NCBI RefSeq assembly: GCF_013248905.1
Contig: NZ_JABRVS010000001.1
Span: forward strand, 3,658,001 to 3,722,000
Origin: Shewanella sp. VB17
Lineage (GTDB): Bacteria > Pseudomonadota > Gammaproteobacteria > Enterobacterales > Shewanellaceae
Direction: 5' to 3'
DNA length: 64,000 bases
Shown: piece after piece, positions 8,239 through 16,788 of the stretch
Numbering within the stretch: the stretch's first letter is position 1
How the letters are laid out: each line of letters starts with the position of its first letter
Notes under the pieces: generated by a model
Seen by the model: only the letters and a program-made list of their open reading frames with translations
What the model was told of the DNA's origin: nothing
The model's database searches: none
Program-made: the position numbers and the translations under genes

Positions 8239-10317
8239 ATGAGCACTCAAACACCACTCAAAAAAAACACTAGGATCCCAAGCTTAATTCGCAGCGTCGA
8301 CTTTTGCTTCGCCCTGGTATTGATAGTCGCTGCCAGCCCAGTACTTATTCTCAAATACCTATACAGAAAATGCCGATACGGCACTGCCATAGAACATATC
8401 TTTATTTACGGTATGGATAATCAACCAATCGCACTTTATCAATTTACCGGTGAAGGTAAATATTATCAGTGGCCGCAATTAGTGAATCTACTGAAAGGAG
8501 ATGTCTCTCTATTAGGAACAGAGAAACGATACATTCTCTCTCCCGACAACAAAATAGAACTTCAAGCTACTGAGCAAGCATCCTCTCACAAGCTGACAAC
8601 TATCAGACCAGGACTGCTTTCCTTTGCACTCATGCATCAGCAGATTGGTCTCAGTTTTGAAGATCAAGATCTCGCCATTATCAATGCACACAAAAATGCA
8701 TTTTCTTACCTATTGGCTCTGGGCCGTACAGGATTAATAGGGGCATTATCAAGTAAGCATTCTAGCCAAAATGTCAGCAGTATCAAACTATTCGATATCG
8801 AGCTTTGTAACATCACCATGACTGAAATGATCGACATGATATTGAGTAACGCTAAACATTCTGCTGTACAACAGCCGATGCCATATCATCCAAATACGTC
8901 AACCCAAGAAGAACAAATGAAACAGTTTGCGTTCGTCAATGCTGACTGTATGAATATCAGTATCCAAAACAGTCAATATCGTCATTGTTTACAAAATAGC
9001 TGTGATCGAGTGTTCCCCGATGGCTCAGGTGTTCGCATCGCAAGTATCAGTAAGGGCATTTCACCTAAAGACAATTTAAACGGTACTGATATGTTTCCAA
9101 GATTATGTGAGCAGGCTGCACATGCTGGTTTATCAATTTTTTTACTCGGTGCAGATAAAGGTATTGCAGCGACCGCCGCTAACAATATGCAACGTCGATA
9201 CCCCAAACTTATCATTGCGGGTACTCATCATGGCTTTATCAGTCATCCCGAGACCGAACATCAGGTGATTGAACAAATCAATCATTCAGGCGCATCGATA
9301 CTGCTGGTGGCCATGGGTGCACCAAAACAAGAATTGTGGTTAGCAAAACACAAACATCAACTCAAGGTCGGGGTTGGCATTGGTGTGGGTGGATTATTCG
9401 ACTTCTATGCAGAAAAAGTAAAACGTGCACCATTATGGGTAAGGCAAATAGGAATGGAATGGGTTTGTCGCCTGAATGAAGAACCACAAAGAATGTGGAA
9501 ACGTTATATCTTAGGTAACCCTTTATTTATCTATCGTGTATTGAAAGAAATTCAAGCTGAAAAACGTCAAGGGATCATACATTCACAACACAATAAAATA
9601 CCAAGTCAGGTCGTATCACACAACCTAGACACTAAAAAAGCCAGATTAACGAACATTAAATCAGGTAATGTAGCCGCCATACATCGTTGTAGCCGCCAAC
9701 GATTACAACGAAAACTTGGGAGCATAATCAAACGCGGATTTGACATCTTTGCCGGTTCAATATTGTTGATCCTGCTGCTTCCATGGTTATTGCTTGTGGC
9801 ATTCATTATCCGTTTAGAGTCGCCCGGTGCTATCCTTTTTAGTCAGCAAAGAGCGGGCAAAAATAATACCCCTTTTACAATGTGGAAGTTTAGATCCATG
9901 TACCAAGATGCAGAACAAAGACTAGCAAACCTTCAAGCTGGTAATGAAATGCAAGGTGGCGTGTTATTTAAAATGAAGCAAGATCCCAGAATAACGCGTA
10001 CCGGAAAGTTGATCCGCAAAGCCTCTATTGATGAATTACCCCAGTTATGGAATGTGATCTTAGGTGACATGTCATTAGTTGGACCACGCCCTGCGCTGCC
10101 ATCTGAAGTCACACAATATTCAATGCACGATAGAAAAAGACTTGAGGTAAAGCCCGGTATCACTTGTATTTGGCAAGTCAGTGGCCGCTCAGATATTCCA
10201 TTCGACCAACAAGTTGAACTGGATGTAGATTATATTTATCAACAATCGCTTTTTACCGACATTTGGATCTTAGTCAAAACCATTCCAGCCGTTCTACTCG
10301 CCAAAGGTGCTTATTAA
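8239..10317 (+). CDS. Three-domain protein: degenerate sugar transferase, WecG/TagA transferase, initiating sugar transferase
   Basis: 692 residues in three parts. Residues 1-185 look like a bacterial sugar transferase: a membrane anchor near 18-38 and WPQLVNLLKGDVSLLGTEK, matching LPQLWNVLKGDMSLVGPRP. The PRP is lost and the IRPG region is poor, so this copy is probably inactive. Residues 190-430 are a WecG/TagA/CpsF transferase (FVNADCMN, VFPDGSGV, APKQELWLAKH, GVGGLFDFYAEKVKRAP). Residues 495-692 are an intact phosphoglycosyl transferase with anchor, MWKFRSMYQDAEQR, LPQLWNVILGDMSLVGPRP and VKPGITCIWQVSGR. The protein may both load the first sugar on undecaprenyl phosphate and add the second. 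SypR holds the initiating role in V. fischeri. Confidence 0.82.
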   Translation: MSTQTPLKKNTRIPSLIRSVDFCFALVLIVAASPVLILKYLYRKCRYGTAIEHIFIYGMDNQPIALYQFTGEGKYYQWPQLVNLLKGDVSLLGTEKRYILSPDNKIELQATEQASSHKLTTIRPGLLSFALMHQQIGLSFEDQDLAIINAHKNAFSYLLALGRTGLIGALSSKHSSQNVSSIKLFDIELCNITMTEMIDMILSNAKHSAVQQPMPYHPNTSTQEEQMKQFAFVNADCMNISIQNSQYRHCLQNSCDRVFPDGSGVRIASISKGISPKDNLNGTDMFPRLCEQAAHAGLSIFLLGADKGIAATAANNMQRRYPKLIIAGTHHGFISHPETEHQVIEQINHSGASILLVAMGAPKQELWLAKHKHQLKVGVGIGVGGLFDFYAEKVKRAPLWVRQIGMEWVCRLNEEPQRMWKRYILGNPLFIYRVLKEIQAEKRQGIIHSQHNKIPSQVVSHNLDTKKARLTNIKSGNVAAIHRCSRQRLQRKLGSIIKRGFDIFAGSILLILLLPWLLLVAFIIRLESPGAILFSQQRAGKNNTPFTMWKFRSMYQDAEQRLANLQAGNEMQGGVLFKMKQDPRITRTGKLIRKASIDELPQLWNVILGDMSLVGPRPALPSEVTQYSMHDRKRLEVKPGITCIWQVSGRSDIPFDQQVELDVDYIYQQSLFTDIWILVKTIPAVLLAKGAY

Positions 10318-10377
10318 AATAAGATCCGCATAGTCACCATAAATAACATACTGTTAGAAATAGCAAGGAGAATACCA

Positions 10378-11802
10378 ATGCAAGCAATTATCTTCGCAAA
10401 TAGAACAGGTGATGAACTCGCTCCCTTAGATCAATACTACTGCCCAGCTCTACTTCCCATTGGCAATAAGTCTGCCATTGAGTATACCTTAGAGGATATT
10501 GCCAGCTCAGGTATCACTAAGGTCAAGTTAATTATTTCATCTCAAGCACAAGAAATTGAACAACGCCTAGGTGATGGAAAACGATGGGGACTCGATATTG
10601 AATATTTTTTAAGTAAACCCCAAGAAAAAACAACATCTGTATTAGGCAGATTATCAATATCATCTGATGATCAAATACTCATTGTACGAGGGGATATTTT
10701 CCGCTCTCCTTGCATTACTGATTTTATCAACTTTTCAAAACAATTTTCAAATGGGTTTGTACAAGCAAAAATGGCGAATCAAAATGCGGCCATGATGCTG
10801 CTCCCCGCAGCACTTCCTTACCTTGATGGGATAGATTGGCCCCTAACACAACCCAGTGATAATACCAGTGTGGTGACACTTGTTTTACACGGCCTATGCA
10901 ATAGGCTCGATAGCTTTCAAGCGTATATGCAGGTAAACGTGGATTTAGCCAACAACCGTATTCCATTTTTATCCCCAATCGAACGCCCTGTCATGTCGGC
11001 AAATCCAGAGCAAGACTTCTATGTCGGTGCAAAAGCCAACACTGGAGATTTAACCCTACAAAATGCATGGGGTATCATTGGAGAAAACAGTTGGGTAAGC
11101 CCAAATGTTAAGATGAAAAATACCATCATTATTGGTAACAATAGCTTAATTGACAATAATTCGACACTAGAGAACTGCCTTATTCTCCCACACACTTATG
11201 TTGGCGAAGGATTGGAAGTTAACAACAGTATACTTTGCCAAAAGCTGCTCATCAGTCTCGATAATGGCGGGGTAATAGAAATAGATGATCAAGCATTAAT
11301 AGGTCCAAGCGAACATCAAGTCCCCATAAAATCAACTAAAACTCATTTAAGCACTCGATTTATCGTCTTCATGCTATTGATAGCGAGTCTGCCACTCTGG
11401 CCACTTTCAGCCTGCTATACGCTGATCTATTCCTTATTATCACGTGTGCCAACCAAGCTGCTCAATCACGAGGTCATAAACGATAATTTAGGTAAAGAAT
11501 TGACCACATACTCATTGAATGTTCCAAGTCGTATCTTGTCATTACTGCCACATCTTTTTCTGGTGTTGACAGGTCAGTTAGATCTTTTCGGTGCTCCAGC
11601 ACAAGTTCGTTTTGCAGCCGAGCAAGATAAGCAACGACGTGGAGTATTTGGGCCCATTCAGCTACTGTTAGGTAACGATGCTCCTGAAGAAGAACGTCTG
11701 CTATTAACTCTTGAATTCGATAATAATCATCATCGAACTAAATACATCACGCTTTTGTGGGATGCATTCAACATGCCAGTGCGATCATTCATACAAACGT
11801 AA
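10378..11802 (+). CDS. Degenerate nucleotidyltransferase-hexapeptide-sugar transferase fusion
   Basis: 474 residues. The N-terminal 200 follow a sugar-phosphate nucleotidyltransferase fold (MQAIIFAN, YYCPALLPIGNKSAIEYTLED), but the catalytic G-x-G-T-R loop is replaced by NRTGDELAPL, so activity is doubtful. A left-handed beta-helix region follows at about 220-310. The last third has a membrane segment near 325-350, then LLPHLFLVLTGQLDLFGAP and a tail LLTLEFDNNHHRTKYITLLW. These line up with LPQLWNVLKGDMSLVGP and the C-terminal helix of bacterial sugar transferases, again without catalytic residues. The start has AAGGAG upstream. It is probably a scaffold or regulatory pseudoenzyme paired with the preceding gene. 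Confidence 0.6.
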   Translation: MQAIIFANRTGDELAPLDQYYCPALLPIGNKSAIEYTLEDIASSGITKVKLIISSQAQEIEQRLGDGKRWGLDIEYFLSKPQEKTTSVLGRLSISSDDQILIVRGDIFRSPCITDFINFSKQFSNGFVQAKMANQNAAMMLLPAALPYLDGIDWPLTQPSDNTSVVTLVLHGLCNRLDSFQAYMQVNVDLANNRIPFLSPIERPVMSANPEQDFYVGAKANTGDLTLQNAWGIIGENSWVSPNVKMKNTIIIGNNSLIDNNSTLENCLILPHTYVGEGLEVNNSILCQKLLISLDNGGVIEIDDQALIGPSEHQVPIKSTKTHLSTRFIVFMLLIASLPLWPLSACYTLIYSLLSRVPTKLLNHEVINDNLGKELTTYSLNVPSRILSLLPHLFLVLTGQLDLFGAPAQVRFAAEQDKQRRGVFGPIQLLLGNDAPEEERLLLTLEFDNNHHRTKYITLLWDAFNMPVRSFIQT

Positions 11803-11899
11803 TAAGGTAAGCAAGCAAAACCGATTTGACGACATACACCCAGAGAAATGAATAACACAGTTAATTCACCGGTAACGGCACAAAGAGTGAGTAGATATC

Positions 11900-13144
11900 A
11901 TGACATTGATCATCGCCATACTAAGAAAGCTAATCTATCACGCATCAGGCTGTTGCCCCAGAGTCCACAAAGCTGTCATGGGCAGTTATAAAAATCAATT
12001 TTCAGATAATGCCAAATATTTATATCTCCATTGGCAACAGACAGGCTTAATACGTTCAATTTGGATCACTGGCGATAATACCGTCATTAAACAACTCCGA
12101 ACAGACGGTTTTGAGGCCTATCACCGCAGAAGCTTACGTGGGATATTTCACTGCTTAACCGCTAAGTTCTATTTCTATAATAGCTATATCGGTGATATCA
12201 ATCAGTATGTGGCTAAAGGTGCTGTTAAAGTAAATTTATGGCATGGCTCACCACTTAAAAAAATTGAATTCGACATCAAATCGGGTCCTTTAGCACAATC
12301 CTATCAAGCGGATACTCTGATGAGTCAATGGTCAAACACACTGAATTTTCATCAACAACATGTCAAACCCGATCTGATGCTCAGCCCAAGCCCCACAATA
12401 GATAACCTATTTACGTCAGCTTTTAGGCTTAATCCACAACAATTAATTCGTAGCGGTAACCCTAGAACCGATTATTACAAACGCTACCCCGAGCAAACCA
12501 CCTCAATCGCAAGTTTATTAAATAATCAATATGATAAGGTGATTTTATATGTCCCCACTTGGCGAGACAGTGGTCTACAATCTACGGGCGCTGAAGTAAA
12601 TGCATATAACCCTTATGATAATGCGTTTGATTGGGCAATATTATCCAAACAATTAGTGAAAAAAAATCAGCTATTTTTAACCCGTTTTCATCCAAATGAA
12701 GCTCATCTTGGTAAGCAGTTAACTCAATATCCAAATATCATTGACCTTTCTCACTGGCAAGATGTTTACAGTATTTTACAAGAGGTTAATCTATTAATCA
12801 CCGATCAATCCTCATTATTTGTTGATCTCTTATTACATCAGATCCCTATTCTTTTTTACTGCTTTACTCAAGATGATCAGAATGAACAAATACGAGAAGT
12901 TTATGACTATGCTGAATATCTTCCGCTAGTGGGTGAGCCATCGGGAGAGAAGGCACAAGACTCAAAACACAGAGTTCACACTTTTCAAGCATTACTCGAT
13001 ACCCTTAGTAAGGATGAGAGTTTTCACATTCCTCTTGCAACTAAAAATGAATACCAGTTGCTGCAAAATATTTTCTGGCAAGCACATGATCAAGATGCAT
13101 TTGAAAATATTGAGCACTATTTATTTTCTAGCAGATCCACTTAG
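11900..13144 (+). CDS. CDP-glycerol glycerophosphotransferase-family protein (TagB/TagF-like)
   Basis: 414 residues with the family pattern: VNLWHGSPLKKIEFD near 110-125, the GNPRTDYY motif near 190, VILYVPTWRDSG, LFLTRFHPNE, and LLITDQSSLFVDLLLHQIPILFY, which matches the TDYSS phosphate-binding motif of teichoic-acid polymerases. These enzymes transfer glycerol phosphate (or ribitol phosphate) from CDP-alditols. It is third in the sigma-54 unit, after a 97-bp gap. No CDP-glycerol synthase is in the window, so the donor must come from elsewhere or be different. Confidence 0.78.
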   Translation: MTLIIAILRKLIYHASGCCPRVHKAVMGSYKNQFSDNAKYLYLHWQQTGLIRSIWITGDNTVIKQLRTDGFEAYHRRSLRGIFHCLTAKFYFYNSYIGDINQYVAKGAVKVNLWHGSPLKKIEFDIKSGPLAQSYQADTLMSQWSNTLNFHQQHVKPDLMLSPSPTIDNLFTSAFRLNPQQLIRSGNPRTDYYKRYPEQTTSIASLLNNQYDKVILYVPTWRDSGLQSTGAEVNAYNPYDNAFDWAILSKQLVKKNQLFLTRFHPNEAHLGKQLTQYPNIIDLSHWQDVYSILQEVNLLITDQSSLFVDLLLHQIPILFYCFTQDDQNEQIREVYDYAEYLPLVGEPSGEKAQDSKHRVHTFQALLDTLSKDESFHIPLATKNEYQLLQNIFWQAHDQDAFENIEHYLFSSRST

Positions 13145-13153
13145 GCACTAAAG

Positions 13154-13195
13154 ATCTGAGACTCACCCAGTCAAAAACCAATTTTCATCTCAGAT
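13154..13195. terminator. Possible terminator between convergent genes
   Basis: ATCTGAGA (13154-13161) pairs with TCTCAGAT (13188-13195) across a 26-base loop. The right arm overlaps the end of the DHH gene. The stem is short and no strong T-run follows, so confidence is low. Confidence 0.25.
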
Positions 13196-14144
13196 AATGG
13201 CGTTCTACGGCTGCAATAAACCGCGCTATGTCAGCGCGAGGTAATGCATTAACGCCCGCAGCGGCAGCACGTCCGCCACCAGTACTAAACTGGCTGCAAA
13301 TATCACCAGCACCTTGTTTATTAGATAAAGGGGCACGTAAAGAGACCTTCAAGGTGCCATCAAGGTTTTCACTGAAAACACCATGTGCACGGTCTCGATG
13401 TTGATTGGCAAGATGATTACCGTAAGCACCGCTGATCCGCCTCGACCAAGGTGCATCTTCAAGTTCATATAGCGCTAAAATTTGACTCTGATACCAAGGA
13501 TCAATGGCTAATGCGTTGGCCATGTCTTGTTGATATGCGGTTCGTAATACGTAAAAAGGCGAGTTTACATCAGTAATGACATCAAATGGATTAGCATATT
13601 TGAGCAGCGCTTGATACAAAGTCGCAGGATGAAAGTGTAAATCCTCAAGCCGGACACCGTAACCGTTGTAATTAATTAACGTGCCAAGTTCGTTAAGTTG
13701 TTCACTTTGTGCCTCAGATAACCCTGCCTCTTGCGACAACAATCTGGCTTTATGGACTAAATTATCCCCATAAGCTGCCGTAATGGCCCAATAATGGCAT
13801 TGCCCCTCTAACAATTTATCGATAATTAAACTCGTACAAGTATTAGCATCGAGATCAATGTGCGCTGATAAGTTAGCACATTGAGGGATCTCACCACTTC
13901 GGTGATGATCAGCATAAAAAACACTGGCCCCTAACTGCAGAGCCCGTAATAAGCCAGCTCGATTGGCCTCCATCGAGATATCCAATACCGTCAGACTATC
14001 TCCTTGTTTCACTTCAAGCTTATCAAGTAGTTCAATATCTCGCTTAACCCCGGTGACAAGTTCACTGTCTGTAGGGGATACGAGTCTAAGTTGCAGTAAA
14101 GCAATAATGCCATCAGCATCACCATTAAAAATATCGTAATTCAT
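13185..14144 (-). CDS. DHH-family phosphoesterase
   Basis: 319 residues. Motifs of the DHH superfamily are clear: IFNGDADG at residues 5-12, LDISMEANRAG, the signature ADHHRSG with Asp79-His80-His81, and HIDLDANTCTS. A C-terminal glycine-rich STGGGRAAAAGVNALP resembles the DHHA1 substrate-binding GGGH region. Members degrade short RNA or pAp, or cleave pyrophosphate. It is the last gene of a sulfate-activation block, 64 bp after cysC. PAPS reduction yields pAp, so a pAp phosphatase role is an attractive inference, not a proof. Confidence 0.7.
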   Translation of the reverse strand: MNYDIFNGDADGIIALLQLRLVSPTDSELVTGVKRDIELLDKLEVKQGDSLTVLDISMEANRAGLLRALQLGASVFYADHHRSGEIPQCANLSAHIDLDANTCTSLIIDKLLEGQCHYWAITAAYGDNLVHKARLLSQEAGLSEAQSEQLNELGTLINYNGYGVRLEDLHFHPATLYQALLKYANPFDVITDVNSPFYVLRTAYQQDMANALAIDPWYQSQILALYELEDAPWSRRISGAYGNHLANQHRDRAHGVFSENLDGTLKVSLRAPLSNKQGAGDICSQFSTGGGRAAAAGVNALPRADIARFIAAVERHYLR

Positions 14145-14208
14145 GAATATCCTGTCTGAGATAAAATACCTTACACGGGCAAGTCTTTATCACATTAACA
14201 GATCCAGC

Positions 14209-14853
14209 TCACTGATCCGCCGTAGCTTCAATATAACCCTTAGTTTTAAGGTAGTTGACAATTTTCTCAGCGCACGCATTAACTGACATCTTATCCGTCT
14301 CCACATGGATCTCTGGGGTTAACGGGACTTCATATGACGAATCAATACCTGTAAAATTGCGAATTTCGCCAGCTCTCGCCTTCTGATATAAACCTTTAGG
14401 ATCACGCTGTTCACACACCTCTATTGGCGTATCAATAAAGACTTCAATAAACTGCCCAAAACCTAACTGGTTTCTCACCATCTCTCTGTCTGCCAAAAAT
14501 GGCGAAATAAATGCCGTCGACACCAGCAAACCGGCATCCACAAAAAGCTTAGCAACCTCACCAATACGGCGAATATTCTCAACCCTATCTGCATCAGAAA
14601 AACCAAGATCGCCATTAAGTCCATGGCGCACGTTATCGCCATCAAGCAGATAAGTCGTGCACCCCAAATCATATAACATGTTATCGACGGCATTGGCGAT
14701 GGTCGATTTGCCAGAGCCACTTAACCCCGTGAACCAGATAACCGCAGGTAAATGCCCCTGAGCCATCACTCTTTGCTCATGGGTGACACTCGCTAAATGC
14801 CACACCACATCAGTGGATTTAGCTTCATTTATAACTGTTTTATACGGTGACAT
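14209..14853 (-). CDS. cysC: Adenylylsulfate (APS) kinase
   Basis: 214 residues, usual length for CysC. The P-loop is GLSGSGKST at 43-51, then LLDGDNVRHGLNGDLGFSDADR, the APS-binding signature, and DPKGLYQKARAGEI near the lid. It phosphorylates APS to PAPS in the cytoplasm, the second step of sulfate assimilation. AAAGGA lies seven bases before the ATG. Its place after cysD, cysN and a permease gives a complete sulfate-activation operon. Confidence 0.95.
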   Translation of the reverse strand: MSPYKTVINEAKSTDVVWHLASVTHEQRVMAQGHLPAVIWFTGLSGSGKSTIANAVDNMLYDLGCTTYLLDGDNVRHGLNGDLGFSDADRVENIRRIGEVAKLFVDAGLLVSTAFISPFLADREMVRNQLGFGQFIEVFIDTPIEVCEQRDPKGLYQKARAGEIRNFTGIDSSYEVPLTPEIHVETDKMSVNACAEKIVNYLKTKGYIEATADQ

Positions 14854-14912
14854 GTTTTTCCTTTAACCCCGCTGGAGTAATACCATTATTTTTAAAGCCA
14901 ACTGGCTATTTT

Positions 14913-16646
14913 TCAGTGCTGAAATGGAAAAAATATCGGCACTGCCGTTAATACAATCACCGCATATACTAAGCTGACAGGTAACCCCACTTTAACAAAA
15001 TCCATGAGTTTGTATTGACCTGCGTTATACACCATTAAGTTAGTTTGATACCCATAAGGGCTGATAAAACTGCCACTGGCAGCAAAAGCGACGGTCATAA
15101 TAAAGGGCAAAATATCGACGCTAAACCCTAAAGCAATACTGTAACTGATAGGAAACATCAAGGCGGCTGCGGCGTTATTAGTCACCAGCTCTGTCACCAA
15201 CCAGGTCATCAAATAAACTAAAATCAACGCCCAAATCGCGTGTTCCTTATCAGCAACCTGGCTGATCCATAAAGAAAATATATCAACCACTCCCGCATTC
15301 ACTAAAGCATGGGATAACAAGATAGCAGTGGACACAATTAACCAAATATCAAGAGGAAAGCGTCTGACCACTTCATTCACACTAATGCATTGGCTGAATA
15401 TCAATCCCCCCAAAAGTAACATCAGCCCTTGCAACATGTCGATAACGCCCGTAGCCGCTAATGCTATGGTTAAAACGAACCCCCCAATTGACAACCAAGC
15501 TTTTAAACCATTAATCCTCATCTCGGGTTCAACACCGCTGATCACAATAAAGTTTTTACTGATATTACGTCGTGATTTAAAATCATCACCGACGGCCAAG
15601 ACTAAAAAGTCTCCCGCCTTTATCACCACTTCCCCAAGCTTGCCCGATATCTCTTCACCATCACGCCTAATTGCGACCACAGCGGCATCAAATAACGCCC
15701 TAAAACCTACCTCTTTTAAGGTTTTAGCAAGCAGCATACTCTCCTGCTTAACCACGACTTCGGTCAGATTCGAATCTAATAAGCCATTCTTCTCAGCAAA
15801 CATCTCTAACCCCGAGAATTGACTAAGCTGCATCATTTTAGTGATATCACCACTAAAAATAAGTCGATCATCCACTTGCAGCACCTCTGCTGGCGTCACT
15901 GGGCTAATTAAGCTTTTATTACGTACCACTTCAACCAAGAATAACGACTCTAAATGCCTTAAACCATTATTCTCCACCGAACGGTCAATCAACTCAGAGT
16001 CTGGTACGATTTTAGCATCGATAAAATACCCTTTTGAACAGGACTGTTTATGTTCAATGTCAGGCAACCAGCGAGAAACCATCTTCAAAACCAATCCACA
16101 GCCAAGCACTAATAGCACGCCGACGGCAGTAAATGAAAAAAAACTCAATGATTGACCGCTAGCATCAATATAAAGGCTATTAACGATTAGATTGGTCGAA
16201 GTACCTATTAGCGTCAGCGTCCCCCCTAAAATGGCGGCATAAGAAAGAGGAAGTAATAACTTACTGGCAAAATGATGGGGATTATTGCGGATCGGAGAGA
16301 GCAAGGTTGCCACCACCGCCGTATTGTTTAATAGAGCTGAGCTGAATGCTGTAACACCAAATAGGCGTAACCAAGTTGAATCATAATTACTCACAATCAC
16401 TTTAGAGGCTATCACACGCAACAAACGTGTTTTCTCCAGTGCAAAGGAACACAAAATCAACAAAACTAATGTAACCAGTCCTGGATTGGACATACTCGAT
16501 AACAGTTGTTCACGACTGACTAAATTCAAGGCTACCAATGCCAGTAAAGTCGCACCAAATACCAAGGATGGTCGACTCTGAAAGCGCACTAATCCCGCAA
16601 TAGTGGCGAGAAATATACCTATGGTAAGGTACCCATTTAACGACAT
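14913..16646 (-). CDS. SLC13/DASS-family permease with TrkA-C domains, probable sulfate transporter
   Basis: 577 residues. Hydrophobic halves at about 1-185 and 385-577 flank a soluble part with two RCK_C/TrkA-C-like domains (DSELIDRSVENNGLRHLESLFL near 215 and SMLLAKTLKEVGFRALFDAAVV near 300). NTAVVATLL and TLIGTSTNLIVN in the first half and TNNAAAALMFP in the second fit the paired SNT motifs of the DASS fold. Its position between cysN and cysC points to sulfate as substrate. Confidence 0.8.
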   Translation of the reverse strand: MSLNGYLTIGIFLATIAGLVRFQSRPSLVFGATLLALVALNLVSREQLLSSMSNPGLVTLVLLILCSFALEKTRLLRVIASKVIVSNYDSTWLRLFGVTAFSSALLNNTAVVATLLSPIRNNPHHFASKLLLPLSYAAILGGTLTLIGTSTNLIVNSLYIDASGQSLSFFSFTAVGVLLVLGCGLVLKMVSRWLPDIEHKQSCSKGYFIDAKIVPDSELIDRSVENNGLRHLESLFLVEVVRNKSLISPVTPAEVLQVDDRLIFSGDITKMMQLSQFSGLEMFAEKNGLLDSNLTEVVVKQESMLLAKTLKEVGFRALFDAAVVAIRRDGEEISGKLGEVVIKAGDFLVLAVGDDFKSRRNISKNFIVISGVEPEMRINGLKAWLSIGGFVLTIALAATGVIDMLQGLMLLLGGLIFSQCISVNEVVRRFPLDIWLIVSTAILLSHALVNAGVVDIFSLWISQVADKEHAIWALILVYLMTWLVTELVTNNAAAALMFPISYSIALGFSVDILPFIMTVAFAASGSFISPYGYQTNLMVYNAGQYKLMDFVKVGLPVSLVYAVIVLTAVPIFFPFQH

Positions 16647-16788
16647 AAGTGTATGATATCCTAATACGACAAGTTACCAGTGTCAGCAAAAGCCACTGAG
16701 AAAGTACCTAAAAAAGTACCTGAAGCCACCCGTTATGATATTAAGTGCTATTGAGGCTCACTTAACACTGGCGGCTTACCACGACCCA

